From contig NZ_JAKWBK010000001.1 in assembly GCF_022512515.1 (NCBI RefSeq), positions 1,922,001 through 1,986,000 of the forward strand: 64,000 bases of DNA. Reading direction: 5' to 3'. Both the position numbers and the translations under genes were made by a program. Of this stretch, positions 1 to 10,570 are shown one piece after another (the stretch's first letter is position 1; each line of letters begins with the position of its first letter). The stretch comes from Paraniabella hibiscisoli. Lineage in GTDB: Bacteria; Bacteroidota; Bacteroidia; Chitinophagales; Chitinophagaceae. A model generated the notes under the pieces. It had not been told where the DNA came from. It made no database searches and worked only from the letters and a program-made list of their open reading frames with translations.

Positions 1-110
1 TTGAGCCATTTCGGTTTCATTTTTAATAAAGGGTACGCAATTAATTTTTTCCAAGGCTTTTTATCGATTGCAGTACCGGTTTCTAAAAAAGCTTAAATGA
101 AAGTATAATT
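1..110. other. Intergenic region upstream of rpsD
   Basis: An A/T-rich stretch with no recognisable coding content. In Bacteroidota the gene before rpsD is normally rpsK, and its end presumably lies just before the window. The start region of rpsD is A-rich and has no Shine-Dalgarno sequence, which is normal for this phylum. Confidence 0.4.
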
Positions 111-715
111 ATGGCACGTTACAATGGTCCTAAGACCAAAATCTCCCGTATTTTCGGAGAGCCTATTTTAGGTAATGGTAAATGGTTGGGTAAAAACAGT
201 AACCCTCCCGGTCAGCACGGTGAAAAACGCAAACGTAAAACTTTAGGTGAGTACGCTTTGCAGTTGCGCGAAAAACAAAAAGCTAAATACACTTATGGTG
301 TTTTAGAGAAACAATTCCGCAAAACTTACGAAGAAGCTAACCGTCGTAAAGGTGTTACCGGTGAAAACCTTATCAAATTACTTGAGTCTCGTTTAGACAA
401 CACGGTATTCCGCATGGGTATTGCTCTAGCCGTCCTGCAGCACGCCAGTTGGTGAGCCACAAGCACATCGAAGTAAACGGCGAAGTAGTGAACATTCCTA
501 GCTATTTATTAAAAGCTGGCGACGTTATCACTATTAAAGAAGGAAGCAGAAGCCGTACTTCTATTACCAGTGTTGTTACTCCTAAAAACCCTAAGTTCAG
601 CTGGGTAGATTTTAACGAGACGACTCTTACCGGTACTTTCATCACTTATCCTGAAAGGGAAAGCGTTCCTGAGAACATTAAGGAACAACTGATTGTTGAA
701 TTGTATAACAAGTAA
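111..715 (+). CDS. rpsD: 30S ribosomal protein S4 (frameshifted in this sequence)
   Basis: S4 is a primary binder of 16S rRNA in the small subunit and often controls translation of its own operon. The N-terminal half ([18 protein letters not shown], then [15 protein letters not shown]) and the S4 RNA-binding domain ([12 protein letters not shown], then [13 protein letters not shown]) are unmistakable. The reading frame breaks near position 425, where GCTCTAG should read GCTCCTAG to give [12 protein letters not shown]; one C of a CC pair is missing. Restored, the protein is about 201 residues, the normal length. S4 is essential, so a sequence error is far more likely than a pseudogene. It is first in the visible part of the rpsD-rpoA-rplQ operon. 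Confidence 0.95.
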
Positions 716-718
716 TTT

Positions 719-785
719 GTGTGAATGGTCAATAGTGAATGGTCAATTACTATTCTCACTATTCACTAATCACTACTCACTATAA
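719..785. repeat. Short repeats between rpsD and rpoA
   Basis: The 12-mer GTGAATGGTCAA occurs twice (721-732 and 735-746). It is followed by a run of near-identical words (CACTATTCAC, TAATCACTACTCAC) that are partly inverted relative to the first pair, so the RNA could fold. No coding potential. The function is unknown; it may be drifted intergenic repeat material. Confidence 0.5.
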
Positions 786-800
786 AAATCTAAAATAGGT

Positions 801-1802
801 ATGGCAATTTTGAATTTTCAGCAGCCTGATAAAATCATTTTACAAAAAGCATCTGATTTTGAAGCCCAGTTTGAGTTTGCACCATTGGAGCCAGGTTATG
901 GCGTAACCGTTGGTAATGCACTTCGCCGGGTTTTATTAAGCTCTTTGGAAGGTTATGCTATTTCGGCTATTAAAATAGAAGGTGTTGACCATGAATTTGC
1001 TACCATCAAAGGTATCAGCGAAGACCTGGTTGAGATCATCCTGAACTTAAAACAAGTTCGTTTTAAGAAACTGGTTGATCATGAGGTAGCTAACGAGAAG
1101 ATTTCATTGTCAGTTAAAAATCAGGCTCAGTTTACCGCAGGCGCAATCGCCGATGGTACTCAGTCTTTCCAGATCATGAATCCTGAGCTGGTAATCTGTA
1201 CTTTAGATTCTTCTGCCAAACTGGACATCGAACTGACTATCGGTAAAGGCCGCGGTTATGTTCCTGCTGAAGAAAATGCAGTGAAAGATGCACCGGTTGG
1301 TTTAATTCCTATCGACTCTATTTACACTCCTATTAAGAATGTAAAATACAGCATCGAAAATACCCGTGTGGAACAACGTACTGACTATGAAAAATTAGTT
1401 ATGGAAGTTGTTACAGATGGCACCATCCATCCTGAAGATGCGGTAAAGCAAGCTAGCCGTATCCTTATTCAGCACCTGATGATCATCACTGATGAGAACA
1501 TCACTTTCGATAACAAAGAAGAGAAGAAAGAAGACTTAGTGGATGAGAATACGTTGCAATTGCGCAAAGTATTGAAAACTCCATTAGAAGATCTGGATCT
1601 TTCTGTACGTGCATTTAACTGCCTGAAAGCCGCTAAGATCAACTCTCTGAGCGAGCTGGTACAGTATGAGCAGGAAGACCTGATGAAGTTTAGAAACTTC
1701 GGTCAGAAATCTCTTTCTGAGATCGAGCAGGTATTAAACGAAAGAGGTCTTGGTTTCGGAATGGATCTTCAGAAATTAGGTATCGATAAAGACGATTATT
1801 AA
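801..1802 (+). CDS. rpoA: DNA-directed RNA polymerase subunit alpha
   Basis: The alpha subunit dimerises to nucleate RNA polymerase assembly and contacts promoter DNA and activators through its C-terminal domain. The 333-residue frame is complete. The N-terminal assembly domain is seen in [19 protein letters not shown] (about residues 36-54) and in the [11 protein letters not shown] segment. The C-terminal domain is seen in [16 protein letters not shown] and [16 protein letters not shown] (about 265-310). Length and order are normal for the phylum. It lies between rpsD and rplQ in the conserved operon and is one of the few long genes here without a frameshift. Confidence 0.98.
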   Translation: MAILNFQQPDKIILQKASDFEAQFEFAPLEPGYGVTVGNALRRVLLSSLEGYAISAIKIEGVDHEFATIKGISEDLVEIILNLKQVRFKKLVDHEVANEKISLSVKNQAQFTAGAIADGTQSFQIMNPELVICTLDSSAKLDIELTIGKGRGYVPAEENAVKDAPVGLIPIDSIYTPIKNVKYSIENTRVEQRTDYEKLVMEVVTDGTIHPEDAVKQASRILIQHLMIITDENITFDNKEEKKEDLVDENTLQLRKVLKTPLEDLDLSVRAFNCLKAAKINSLSELVQYEQEDLMKFRNFGQKSLSEIEQVLNERGLGFGMDLQKLGIDKDDY

Positions 1803-1813
1803 AAAGAACAATT

Positions 1814-1880
1814 AGCTAATATGCTAATGTGGCAATTTGCTAATAAAAGCACGTTACAACATCAGCATATTAGCACATTA
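1814..1880. repeat. Inverted repeat between rpoA and rplQ
   Basis: GCTAATATGCT at 1814-1824 is matched by its exact reverse complement at 1864-1874, giving a possible 11-bp stem with a long loop. A further GCTAAT word lies between them. It sits in a 175-bp gap inside an operon that is usually tightly packed. It may be a processing or attenuation structure, or just repeat debris. Confidence 0.45.
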
Positions 1881-1977
1881 AATAGTAGGCTGCAATTCCC
1901 TGACTACGGTGCAGTTGAAATTATTAACCGGTTTGATTTTTTAACCTTAAACATCAAACCTTAAACAAGAACAAGTC

Positions 1978-2580
1978 ATGCGTCACGGAGACAAAATCAA
2001 AAATTTAAGCCGCACTAAAGCGCACAGAGAAGCATTATTGGCTAATCTTTCTAATCAATTAATTGAGCACAAACGTATCGTAACTACTTTGGCTAAAGCT
2101 AAAGCATTGCGTGTGTTTGTTGAGCCTTTGATCACTAAAAGTAAGGAGAACACTACACATCAGCGTCGTATTGTTTTTAGTCACCTACAAGACAAAGAAA
2201 CAGTTAAAGAATTATTTGACAATATTGCTGCTAAAGTAGGCGGTCGTCCTGGTGGTTATACCCGTATCATTAAACTAGGCGCTCGTCCTGGTGATAATGC
2301 GGAAAAAGCGATGATCGAATTAGTAGACTACAACGAAATTTACGGAAACGGTGTAGGCGAAGAAAAAACTGCTGCTAAGAAAACACGTCGTCGTGGTGGT
2401 AGCGGTAAAAAAGCTACAGCGGCTCCTGCTGAGAATGCAGAAGTAGTTGCAGAAGCTCCGGTAGTAGCTGAAGAAGCAAAAGCTGAAGAAGTAGTAGCTG
2501 CTGCACCTGCAGTAGAAGAAGCTCCTGAAGTTCCTGCTCAAGAAACAAAAGAAGAAGGTAACGAAGAAGCGAAAGCTTAA
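1978..2580 (+). CDS. rplQ: 50S ribosomal protein L17 with Ala/Glu-rich C-terminal tail
   Basis: L17 is a large-subunit protein near the exit tunnel. The core, from [17 protein letters not shown] through [27 protein letters not shown] (about residues 1-120), matches the family well. After about residue 130 the protein continues with a basic linker ([13 protein letters not shown]) and then a long low-complexity stretch of Ala, Glu, Val and Pro to residue 200, against about 120 in Escherichia coli. Such tails are common in Bacteroidota L17 and probably disordered. It is last in the operon and is followed at once by a terminator. Confidence 0.97.
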   Translation: MRHGDKIKNLSRTKAHREALLANLSNQLIEHKRIVTTLAKAKALRVFVEPLITKSKENTTHQRRIVFSHLQDKETVKELFDNIAAKVGGRPGGYTRIIKLGARPGDNAEKAMIELVDYNEIYGNGVGEEKTAAKKTRRRGGSGKKATAAPAENAEVVAEAPVVAEEAKAEEVVAAAPAVEEAPEVPAQETKEEGNEEAKA

Positions 2581-2603
2581 TTGTAACCAGACTAATAAAG
2601 TTT

Positions 2604-2632
2604 AGCGCCTCACGAAAGTGGGGCGTTTTTTA
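2604..2632 (+). terminator. Rho-independent terminator after rplQ
   Basis: The stem CGCCTCAC / GTGGGGCG (one G-U pair) with a GAAA tetraloop is followed by TTTTTTATT. It lies 24 bp after the rplQ stop codon and ends the rpsD-rpoA-rplQ operon. Confidence 0.85.
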
Positions 2633-2809
2633 TTGCCATATAAAGAATGTCTCCGTATTATTGCAATTGTAGTACTGGATTGTTATGGCAAAAAGTGTTT
2701 GTTGAAGACAGAGGGTTTAATTACAGAAATCTGATATGCTTTATAATTATTTATAATAGGGGAGGCGATCAGCAAAGTAGCCAGTCGTTGGTGTTAACTT
2801 AGTAATACA

Positions 2810-3076
2810 ATGATCCGGTACTGGTTTGGATTTGATTTTAGCAACTATAATCGAACAATACCACCGGGCCTAAGGTGGGGTTGCGGTATAACTGCGTATA
2901 ATTATGAGCACGCCTTGATGTTATTGAAAAGCAAAGTGTTTAAGAATGATATATTGCCGGAGACCTTTAAATATATAAAGAATGTAAACATTAATACACT
3001 GGATCAGGGACATGTTATTTCCAATATGAAGCCTCCGATTTACTTGGGCGTTTGGTTTCCTATCGGATTTGATTAA
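2810..3076 (+). CDS. Small conserved hypothetical, immunity-protein-like
   Basis: An 88-residue protein beginning MIRYWFGFDFSN with PPGLRWGCGITAYNYEHA and a C-terminal TLDQGHVISNM...GVWFPIGFD. No signal peptide or membrane segment. The composition (aromatic-rich, YWFxFDFSN start, GCGxTAxxYExA block) reminds me of small proteins found as immunity genes in polymorphic-toxin loci of Bacteroidota; this is recall of a family style, not a proven match. No toxin lies nearby. It is followed closely by a second immunity-like gene. Function unassigned. Confidence 0.6.
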   Translation: MIRYWFGFDFSNYNRTIPPGLRWGCGITAYNYEHALMLLKSKVFKNDILPETFKYIKNVNINTLDQGHVISNMKPPIYLGVWFPIGFD

Positions 3077-3116
3077 AGCTGAAGCCGGGATTAACTATTC
3101 AAGAAAAGGCAATATT

Positions 3117-3359
3117 ATGAATGTAGAGGAATTAAAGACGATATTAAAAAGCTTGAATGTACCAGACCAATGGTACGCTATAAATGATGGGTTAAAAGCA
3201 GATGCCTTGATATTGTACGAAAACTATAAGTGCTGGGAACTTTTTTATTATAGCGAAAGAGGAGATAGGCTAGATCATAAAGTGTTTGAAACGGAAGAGG
3301 AGGCCTGTTTGTATTTATTGGAGAGAATTAAAACACAGGCTAGCTTCTTAAAGCGGTAA
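3117..3359 (+). CDS. Small acidic hypothetical, immunity-protein-like
   Basis: I choose the ATG at 3117 (MNVEELKTILKSL), giving 80 residues; the frame is open further upstream to 3069 but would then overlap the preceding gene. The core, NYKCWELFYYSERGDR then KVFETEEEACLYLLERI, resembles small single-domain immunity proteins in which a W-E-x-F-Y strand precedes an E-E-A-C helix. It is cytosolic, with no signal peptide. The 40-bp gap after the previous gene suggests cotranscription. Both may be remnants of an immunity gene array. Function is inferred only from resemblance. Confidence 0.6.
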   Translation: MNVEELKTILKSLNVPDQWYAINDGLKADALILYENYKCWELFYYSERGDRLDHKVFETEEEACLYLLERIKTQASFLKR

Positions 3360-3383
3360 GCGTTGTGTTAATTACACAAATAA

Positions 3384-3410
3384 AAAGAGGAGCCTGAAGA
3401 CTCCTCTTTT
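3384..3410 (+). terminator. Terminator after the immunity-like pair
   Basis: An AAAGAGGAG / CTCCTCTTT stem with a short loop is flanked by A-rich and T-rich tracts. It sits between converging genes (the small plus-strand pair and the minus-strand RND pump) and can serve both directions. Confidence 0.8.
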
Positions 3411-3435
3411 ATTTATAAATAATAGTTAAGGTTGG

Positions 3436-6400
3436 TTATAACCAACTTCCAACAAAGGACTCGCTAGCTCCTTTATCATTGGCTAGTTTTCTTCTCCTCG
3501 CATTTACTTTACGTTTCTGCCTGAACATGGTAATAAACATCAACGGGATAAAAAGGAAGATAGCTGGAGGAATTCCCAGGAAGGATATCCATTTACCGCC
3601 ATACTGCTTCTGCATCGGACGTTTTAATCTTTCTGCAATCAGGTACATACTTGGTACCATAAACAGTGTCATAAAGAATGCGAAGATCAGACCGAAAATG
3701 ATGGTCCAGGAAAGCGGCTTCCAGAAAGTTACGTTGTCACCTCCAAAGAAGATCCTTGGATTCAACTCTGCAAACAAAGTAACAAAGTTGATATTGAAAC
3801 CAACGGCTAGCGGGATCAGGGCCAATATAGCGGCTAATGCGGTAAGTAATACCGGGATGATACGGGTTTTACCGGCTTCAATAACAGCCTCCCTGGTTTT
3901 CATGCCACGCGATCTTAACTCATCGGCAAACTCAATTACGAGGATACCATTCTTAATAACAATACCAGCCAGGCCGAGAATACCTACACCTGTCATCACC
4001 ACTGAAACAGTCATGCCGGTCAATGTAAAGCCAAGCAATACACCAATGATACTAAAGACAATTTCAGTGAGGATGATAACGGATTTACTCATTGAATTAA
4101 ACTGCATCACCAATATTAACAGGATAAGACCCAAGGCAATTACCAGGGCTTTACCTAAAAATGCTCCTGTTTCAGCCTGCTGCTCACCCTCACCGGTTTG
4201 TTTAATGGTAACGTCATCGCCGGTTTTACGGAATCCTTCAATGGCGTTAGCTATATCGGCATTTACTGCGGTTGGAGTATAGCCAGATAGTACGTTGCTT
4301 CTTAAAGTGATCACACGTTTCTGATTCTTACGCTGAACACTACCCAAGGTGTTGGAGTAATCAACCGTTACCAATGAACTGATCGGAACGCTTTTAACCT
4401 GGCCGCTTGCCATATCTCTAAAGCGAATGGTCATGTTCAGTAAATCGGTAAGACTTTTACGCTGTACTTCATTGCTGCGTACATATATTTTATACTCATC
4501 TTCACCATCTTTTATCTTACTGGCTTCATTTCCAAAAAGGGCTGTACGCAATTGCATGCCTATCTGTGCAGAAGAAACCCCTTCGCTTAAGGCACGCTCC
4601 CGATTTACGGTTAAAGCAATCTCAGGGCTAGCCAGATCCACGTTCATTTTCAACTCTTCCACACCGGGAACCTGTACGCTATCCAGGAAGTTTTTCAGGT
4701 CAACTGCTGTTTTGATCATATCATCAAACTGCTCGCTGGCTACTTCAATATTTACAGGCGGGTCAGTAGGTGGACCGTTTTGTTCCTGCTCTACCGATAC
4801 CTCAGCCCCTGGTATATTTTTGATGGCGGCACGTATCTTATCCAGGTAAGGTCCTGTTTTTACGCCATGCCTTTTTTCATATTCTACAAATGATACCTGT
4901 ACACGTCAAGCTCGCTTCGCGTACTCCTGTCTCCACTGTTAGGGTCTGCGGCACCTACAGCTACGTTGGCGATCACACTTTCGACAACCGGGTTTTTCTT
5001 GTTTTTAGCAGGATCAATCTCTAATGCCTGGTTTACTCTTGTTTCCAGATACCTGGTAACAGAATCGGTATACTCAACATCAGTACCTGTAGGCAGTTTC
5101 AAGTAAACATAAATAAAGTTGGGATCAGAGCTGGGGAAAAATACTACCTGCGTTCTGCCGCTTGCACTCGACATGCCGAACATGATAACCGACACAACCA
5201 GGAGGCCAAATGCCCCAACCAGCAACCATACCGGCTTCCAGCCATTTACGGCCCATTTTAGTAGAGACTCATAATGGTCCATGATCCAGGGGAGTACCCT
5301 GTTCTGGAAATTATGTATCCATCCTGTAAAGAAATAAGAGTTTAATGCAGTCAGTATTGCTAAGGCCAGCGATAAATTACCCACAAAGAAGAACATGCCG
5401 CCTTCAGGTCTTGAAGCAAAGCCTAGCAAATCGAACAGGATGCCTATTGCCACCATAACGATAAAGGCCCTGGATTTGAAAACATCTGATTTTTTCTTTT
5501 CATGATGATCTTCAGCATGGTTCATAAAATCTACTGCAAACACAGGGTTCATGATAAATGCTACCAGGAGAGATGCGGCTAAAGTAAAGATGAGCATCAA
5601 CGGCAGGTAAACCATGAACTTTCCAATAATTCCGGGCCAGAACAATAGCGGGAAGAACGGAGCCAGCGTTGTTGCTGTACCAGCTAATACAGGAACAAAT
5701 ACTTCACCGGCCGCCATCATTGCAGATTTCTGGGAATCGAGTTTTCCTTTGGCCTCAACAAATATGCGGTGCGTATTTTCGATTACTACAATCGCATCAT
5801 CCACGATAATGCCCAGGCCAAACAACAGCGCAAAGAGTACCATGAAGTTCAGCGTAATGCTACCTCCGATAATGATCTCTCCCAACGGGATAAACATAAA
5901 GGCCACGAACATACTTAGCGGTACACTCAATGCCACAAAGAAGGCGTTGGTTAATCCCATAAAGAACATCAGGATCACTAATACCAGTATAAACCCAATT
6001 ACAATAGAGTTTACCAGGTCGTTAAAAGAAGTACGTGTAGAAATACTCTGGTCACCCGTAATCACAACGTTCAGATCTTTAGGAAAAAGATCTGCTTTCA
6101 TTTCCTCGGTGATCTTCTTTACCGCATCACTGGTTTCTATCAGGTTCTCACCCGAACGTTTTACGATATTTAAGGTAACCACATTTTTGCCATCCAGGCG
6201 CGCATAGCTTTCGGTTTCTTTAATAGTATCTTTTATCGATGCGATATCTTTCAAATAAACCGGGTTGCCGCTGGTGTTACGTAGTATTACCTTTTCTATG
6301 TCGTAGGCTGTTTTAAACTGACCTTTCAGTTGCAGGTTACGTCTCATGTTACCCACCTCCAACAAGCCGCCACTAATATCCATGTTCTCATATTTAATGG

Positions 6401-7058
6401 CATTGGCAATGTCATCAAATGTAATGCCTGCAGCTTGCATGCGGGCATTATCCACGTTTACCTGGAACTCTCTTTCCGGTGCACCCACCATATCTACCCT
6501 GGTAATTTGAGGCAGCTCTTCCAGTCGATCCTGCATTTTGTCCGCGTATTCTTTCAGTCTTACTCCATCATAATCACCACTCAGGTTCACATACATGATG
6601 GGCATTTCTGAAAGGCTCACTTCCATGGCCGTAGGCTCCTGGGTTAGATCCGTTGGTAAATCCTGTTTGGCTTTGTCAATCGCATCTTTTACTTTTTGAA
6701 CGGCTACATCCACCTTCACATCGGTTCCAAATTCTACCTGTATCGCAGAGTAATCCTGCACAGAGGTACTGGTTACTTTAGATACCTTTACGCCTGTGAT
6801 ACCTTTGATCTGTTTCTCAATAGGCTGCGTAACGAGGTTTTCCATATCCTTAGGTGAGTTACCTACGTATATAGTGGAAACATATACGGTAGGGATCACC
6901 ACATCGGGAAAGCTTTCTTTAGGAAGGGTAACAAAAGTAGTTACTCCGAATATTGACACAAAAAGTATAAGCAGGTAAACCGTGGTGCGGTTTTTAACCG
7001 ACCAGCTGGTAGGCTTAAACTCCTTGAATTTTTCAGTGAAATTTTCTAAAACACTCAT
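3436..7058 (-). CDS. RND-family efflux pump, inner-membrane subunit (frameshifted)
   Basis: A proton-driven AcrB/MexB-type pump that exports drugs or other amphiphiles through a tripartite envelope channel. The start MSVLENFTEKFKEFKPTSW leads into the first membrane helix (YLLILFVSIFGVTTFVTLPKES is split by TM1), porter domains, the TM4 signature GIIVDDAIVVIENTHR with the proton-relay aspartates, a large second half and a C-terminal TM bundle (GILGLAGIVIKNGILVIE). Restored length is about 1,207 residues. The frame breaks near 4908: one C is missing, so LDRVQVSFVEYEKR is read as LDVYRYHL and stop. It is the last gene of an operon with a TetR regulator, TolC-like channel and fusion protein. Substrate unknown. 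Confidence 0.93.
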
Positions 7059-7138
7059 ATCCGAGTTTGTTTATAGTTTGAAATTATGTTTCAATAACAA
7101 CAGTTGCCATAGTCAACTATCAACTGCATACCGGCAAC

Positions 7139-8349
7139 TTATTGAACCGGTGTGGTAGTAATTACCTGACCATCATATACGCTCTGAAATCCTTCAGTGA
7201 TTAACTGATCGCCATTGGCAAGCCCTGATTTGATTTCCAGCCGGTCTTTGTACAATTCACCCGGTATAACTCTTTTTTACGCGCAACTAGCTTTTTGTTT
7301 TCTGTAATGGCTACCAAAACGAACTTGCCCTGCTGGTCAGTTTGCAAAGTATTTACCGGAACCGTGATTGCATCCGGCCTTGAATAATCTTCAATCTGAA
7401 CTCTTGCAATCTGGTTAGCACGGATAGCCGGATCAGAAGGTACATTAGCTTCAACATAAAAGCTACGTGTAGATGGGTCGATCAGCTTACTTACCACTGA
7501 AGCTTTAGTTTCAATTTTCTTGTCATTTGCTTCAGGTAATGTGACAGTGATAGAGGAACCCACATTAACACGGTCCAGGTAGTTCTCAGGTACATTTACC
7601 AACAGCTTGAGCTGAGAAGTATTTACAATGGAGATTTGTGCACCCGTAGCGCCCATACCTGTAAAAAGCTCACCCACTTTTATATTCAACTGGTCAATAG
7701 TACCATCGATATCTGCAGTGACATTCGAGAAGCTTAACTGCTCGCGTGCTGCACCAGCCTGTGCTTCTGCTGCCTGTACCTGAGCCGTTAGCTGATCTAC
7801 ATTGGCCTTGGCCTGTATCACCTGCATTTCAGCGCCAATATTATTATCCCAAAGATTTTTTTGACGCTGGTAAGTGGTTTTAGCCAGCTCCAGTTGCGTT
7901 TTAACTGTAGCTACTTGTTGTTGTGCTGCAGTTACCTGTTGGCGTAATAAGGCATCATCCAATTTAAGAAGGGTTTGTCCTCTTCTAACGCGGTCGCCCT
8001 GTTTTACATACAATGCGCGTACGATACCTCCCTGGCCGTTACGTGGAGCAACATAGGCATTTTTACGCGCATCAATTTTACCTTGCAAGTCAATGAAATG
8101 ATCAAAATTGTCACTGCCGATTTTTTCAACGGATACCAGTTTTGCTTTTACGAAACCGGGGTCTAAAGCGGCAATTTCATCGTTCAATTTATTAATCTGA
8201 TCCGATATTTTCTTTTGCTCGCCTTTTAGTTTTTCCAGCTCTACTTTTTTATCGTTTAGTGCGCTGTTTTGTTCTTTTTTACCACCACCGCAGGATGCTA
8301 AGATGGCCGTGAAGGCAACTATCGATGTTAGTTTTAATATATACTGCAT
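7139..8349 (-). CDS. Periplasmic membrane fusion protein (AcrA/HlyD type), lipoprotein (frameshifted)
   Basis: It bridges the inner-membrane pump and the outer-membrane channel. The N-terminus MQYILKLTSIVAFTAILASCGGG is a lipoprotein signal with a lipobox cysteine. A coiled coil follows (KKVELEKLKGEQKKISDQI), then the lipoyl-like half motif (GGIVRALYVKQGDRVRRGQ), the alpha-hairpin (about residues 140-200) and beta-barrel domains. Near 7270 a run of six A should be seven; correction restores VARKKRVIPGELYKDRLEI and an end at 7139 (restored protein about 403 residues) instead of the premature stop at 7201. It lies 80 bp upstream of the pump gene. Confidence 0.92.
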
Positions 8350-8380
8350 ATGAATTGATTTATAGTTTGGGGTTTATGGT

Positions 8381-9734
8381 TTATAGTTTGCCCGATGCTT
8401 TCAGGAAATCGACTTTTGCTATTACTGCATTATAGAGCGCATTGTAGTAGTTTGTTTGCGAAGATTGCAATTGTACACGGGCAGCGTCAATTTCTATTTG
8501 GCTGCCAGTTCCAATTTCATATTTCTTTTTAGTTTGTTGGTATACCTTTTCGGCCAATTGCATATTATTTTTCTGATAGTCCATATCTGTTAAGGCAGAT
8601 CGGAAAGTGTTTAAAGCAGCTTCGCGCTCATTATCTATATTGTTTTTCAACGCCTCTACCTGGTTTTGGGTTTGTCTGAATTTAATCCTTGCCTGTTCTA
8701 CACGAGCATTTGTGGCAAACCCATTAAAAATGGGTACTGATAATTTCAGAGAGAGGGCACTTACAGGGAACCAGAAGGCACTGGAATTATACATTTTTCC
8801 CAGAGTGCTCGCCATCGTCATTTGGTTCCAATATCCCGAGAAGGCTAGCGTTGGAATTTTACTTTTTATAACGCTGAATATCGTATTCATTTAATTTAAG
8901 GCCAAGCTCAGCGGTTTGATAATCCAGGCGTTGGGCATAATTAAAGCTGCCTGTTTCCAATGCCCCTTCTTTAATTTCATCATCACTTAAGTCGTCTGTC
9001 AGGATCAATTGATCTTTCACTGGCATACCCATTAAAACTTTTAGTCCGAGATAGCCATTATTAACCGAATTTAATACCTGAATTCGCTGGGACCTTACAT
9101 TTGAAAGTTGTACTTCGAGCTTATCTATTTCCAGCTTTTCAACGAAACCATTGTCATACATGATCTTGGTATCATGTATGTTTTTCTCAATCAGCTTCAT
9201 GTTAGAGTCGAGCAGAGCAATCTGTACCCTGCTTAACACAAGCTGGTAATAGACTTTAGTTAGAGAGGTGCGTATCTGTTCAGCTGTAACTTCGGCATTC
9301 TTTTCTTTAAAGTCAATAAGTGTCTTTCTTGCTTGCAAGCCTGTAAAAACCTGCCCGTCAAAGAGTATCTGGCTTACAGAAACACCTGCGGAGCTATTCC
9401 ATTTGATGCCAAAAGCAAGTCGAAAATCTTCCGTACTGGGGGCCCCATTCTCGCCAAATCCGGGTGTTCCGGCAGGAATAATCGAGAATGGTATTTTCAG
9501 ATTATCAGTAACATCTGCGCTTCCATTAATCTGAGGAAAGGCAGTTCCTGTTACTTCTCGGTTTACCTGCTCTTGCAATTTAATATCCAACAAAGCATTT
9601 TTCACCTGCACATTATTTTTTTGTGCATACTCTAAAGCCTGTTGCAGGGTAAATTGATGGGTTTGCTGGGAAAAGGTTGTTTGAGCAAAGACGATAAGCA
9701 GCAATGCCACCGTCGCTATTTTAGTTCGTATCAT
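8381..9734 (-). CDS. TolC-family outer-membrane efflux channel (frameshifted)
   Basis: It forms the outer-membrane exit duct of the tripartite pump. There is a signal peptide (MIRTKIATVALLLIVFAQTTFSQ), then two repeated halves of amphipathic coiled-coil helices typical of the outer membrane efflux protein family: YAQKNNVQVKNALLDIKLQEQ early, and VEQARIKFRQTQNQVEALK and QIEIDAARVQLQSSQTNYY in the second half. The frame breaks near 8870 in an A-rich run, between NEYDIQRYKK and IPTLAFSGYW. Restored length is about 451 residues, normal for the family. Its start overlaps the end of the TetR gene by 14 bp, so the two are translationally linked. Confidence 0.93.
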
Positions 9735-10365
9735 CAGTAAGTGGTTTTATTGGTTCGGTTTTGTATTTATTGATCATTCGGGTACCTTTTGGTGTTGCAA
9801 TTCCGTAAAGGAACAGGATGAATATTTCTTTTTGTAAAGTGCCCAGGTCTGTTTTCATAGCGTCGTAAAAGCTGCGCTGAAAAGGCAAATTGATACTTTC
9901 TACTCTCAACCGGCTCACAAGGGCTACATCAACATCTTCTCTGAACAATCCATCCTTAACACCCCATTCTATGCTTTGATGAATGAATTTGTACAGGTAA
10001 TCTTCTTTAAATTTTAAGAACTTTCTATACGCCGCAGGGTAATATTTCTGCATATCAAACAAGAGCACGGGATTCAATCTACGCATCATTTCAGATACAG
10101 AGGCTGTAGCCAAAAAACCTTCATGGATCGCATTTTTGGCTTTTTGCCTGCAGTTTTCACAATTGGCATGGTTGGTTTCCAGGATCATGCCGATGGTATC
10201 TGCAACCAGGGTTTCCTTATCGGTGTAATACTGATAAAGCGTCTTTTTGCTCATTCCTGTTGCAGCTGCAATATCATCCATGCTCACCCGCCGCATACCC
10301 AGTTGCATAAACAGTTCTTTTGCTTTTTCTCTTATCCTTGTTTTATTGTCTACCACCATTGCCAT
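9721..10365 (-). CDS. TetR/AcrR-family transcriptional regulator
   Basis: A 214-residue regulator, probably a repressor of the efflux operon it heads. The N-terminal helix-turn-helix is clear: RRVSMDDIAAATGMSKKTLY followed by QYYTDKETLV (about residues 23-55). The rest is a helical ligand-binding domain without a recognisable class. The first ATG is used here; a second ATG two codons later is equally possible. A palindrome just upstream (10380-10410) is a likely binding site. It is intact, unlike the three genes that follow it. Confidence 0.93.
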   Translation of the reverse strand: MAMVVDNKTRIREKAKELFMQLGMRRVSMDDIAAATGMSKKTLYQYYTDKETLVADTIGMILETNHANCENCRQKAKNAIHEGFLATASVSEMMRRLNPVLLFDMQKYYPAAYRKFLKFKEDYLYKFIHQSIEWGVKDGLFREDVDVALVSRLRVESINLPFQRSFYDAMKTDLGTLQKEIFILFLYGIATPKGTRMINKYKTEPIKPLTDDTN

Positions 10366-10379
10366 CGTGCCGCGAAACT

Positions 10380-10410
10380 AAGGAAACTTTTTCGGGGCTA
10401 TAGTTTCCTT
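10380..10410. promoter_or_regulatory. Candidate operator for the TetR regulator
   Basis: AAGGAAACT at 10380-10388 is repeated as its perfect reverse complement AGTTTCCTT at 10402-10410, with a 13-bp spacer. A further GAAACT copy overlaps the left arm. It lies 14 bp upstream of the regulator start codon, in the gap shared with the divergent DUF502 gene. Position and symmetry fit autoregulation by a TetR dimer; binding itself is inference. Confidence 0.55.
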
Positions 10411-10570
10411 ACGAAATTATTTTTTACCTGCACTGGTTTTGAAAACGGGCTCAAAAATAAATTACCTTAAAAAAGAACAAATATTTTTAGGTCAATGACC
10501 GTTTAAAGGGGGTAGGTGGTAAAATGGTCTCATTCCAGATCAATAAAAGATATAGTATCTTGCGCCTCAA

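Noticed and set aside
3479..4282. Long plus-strand open frame opposite the RND pump
   Set aside because: It is the complement of the highly conserved pump sequence, with no start context or family motif.
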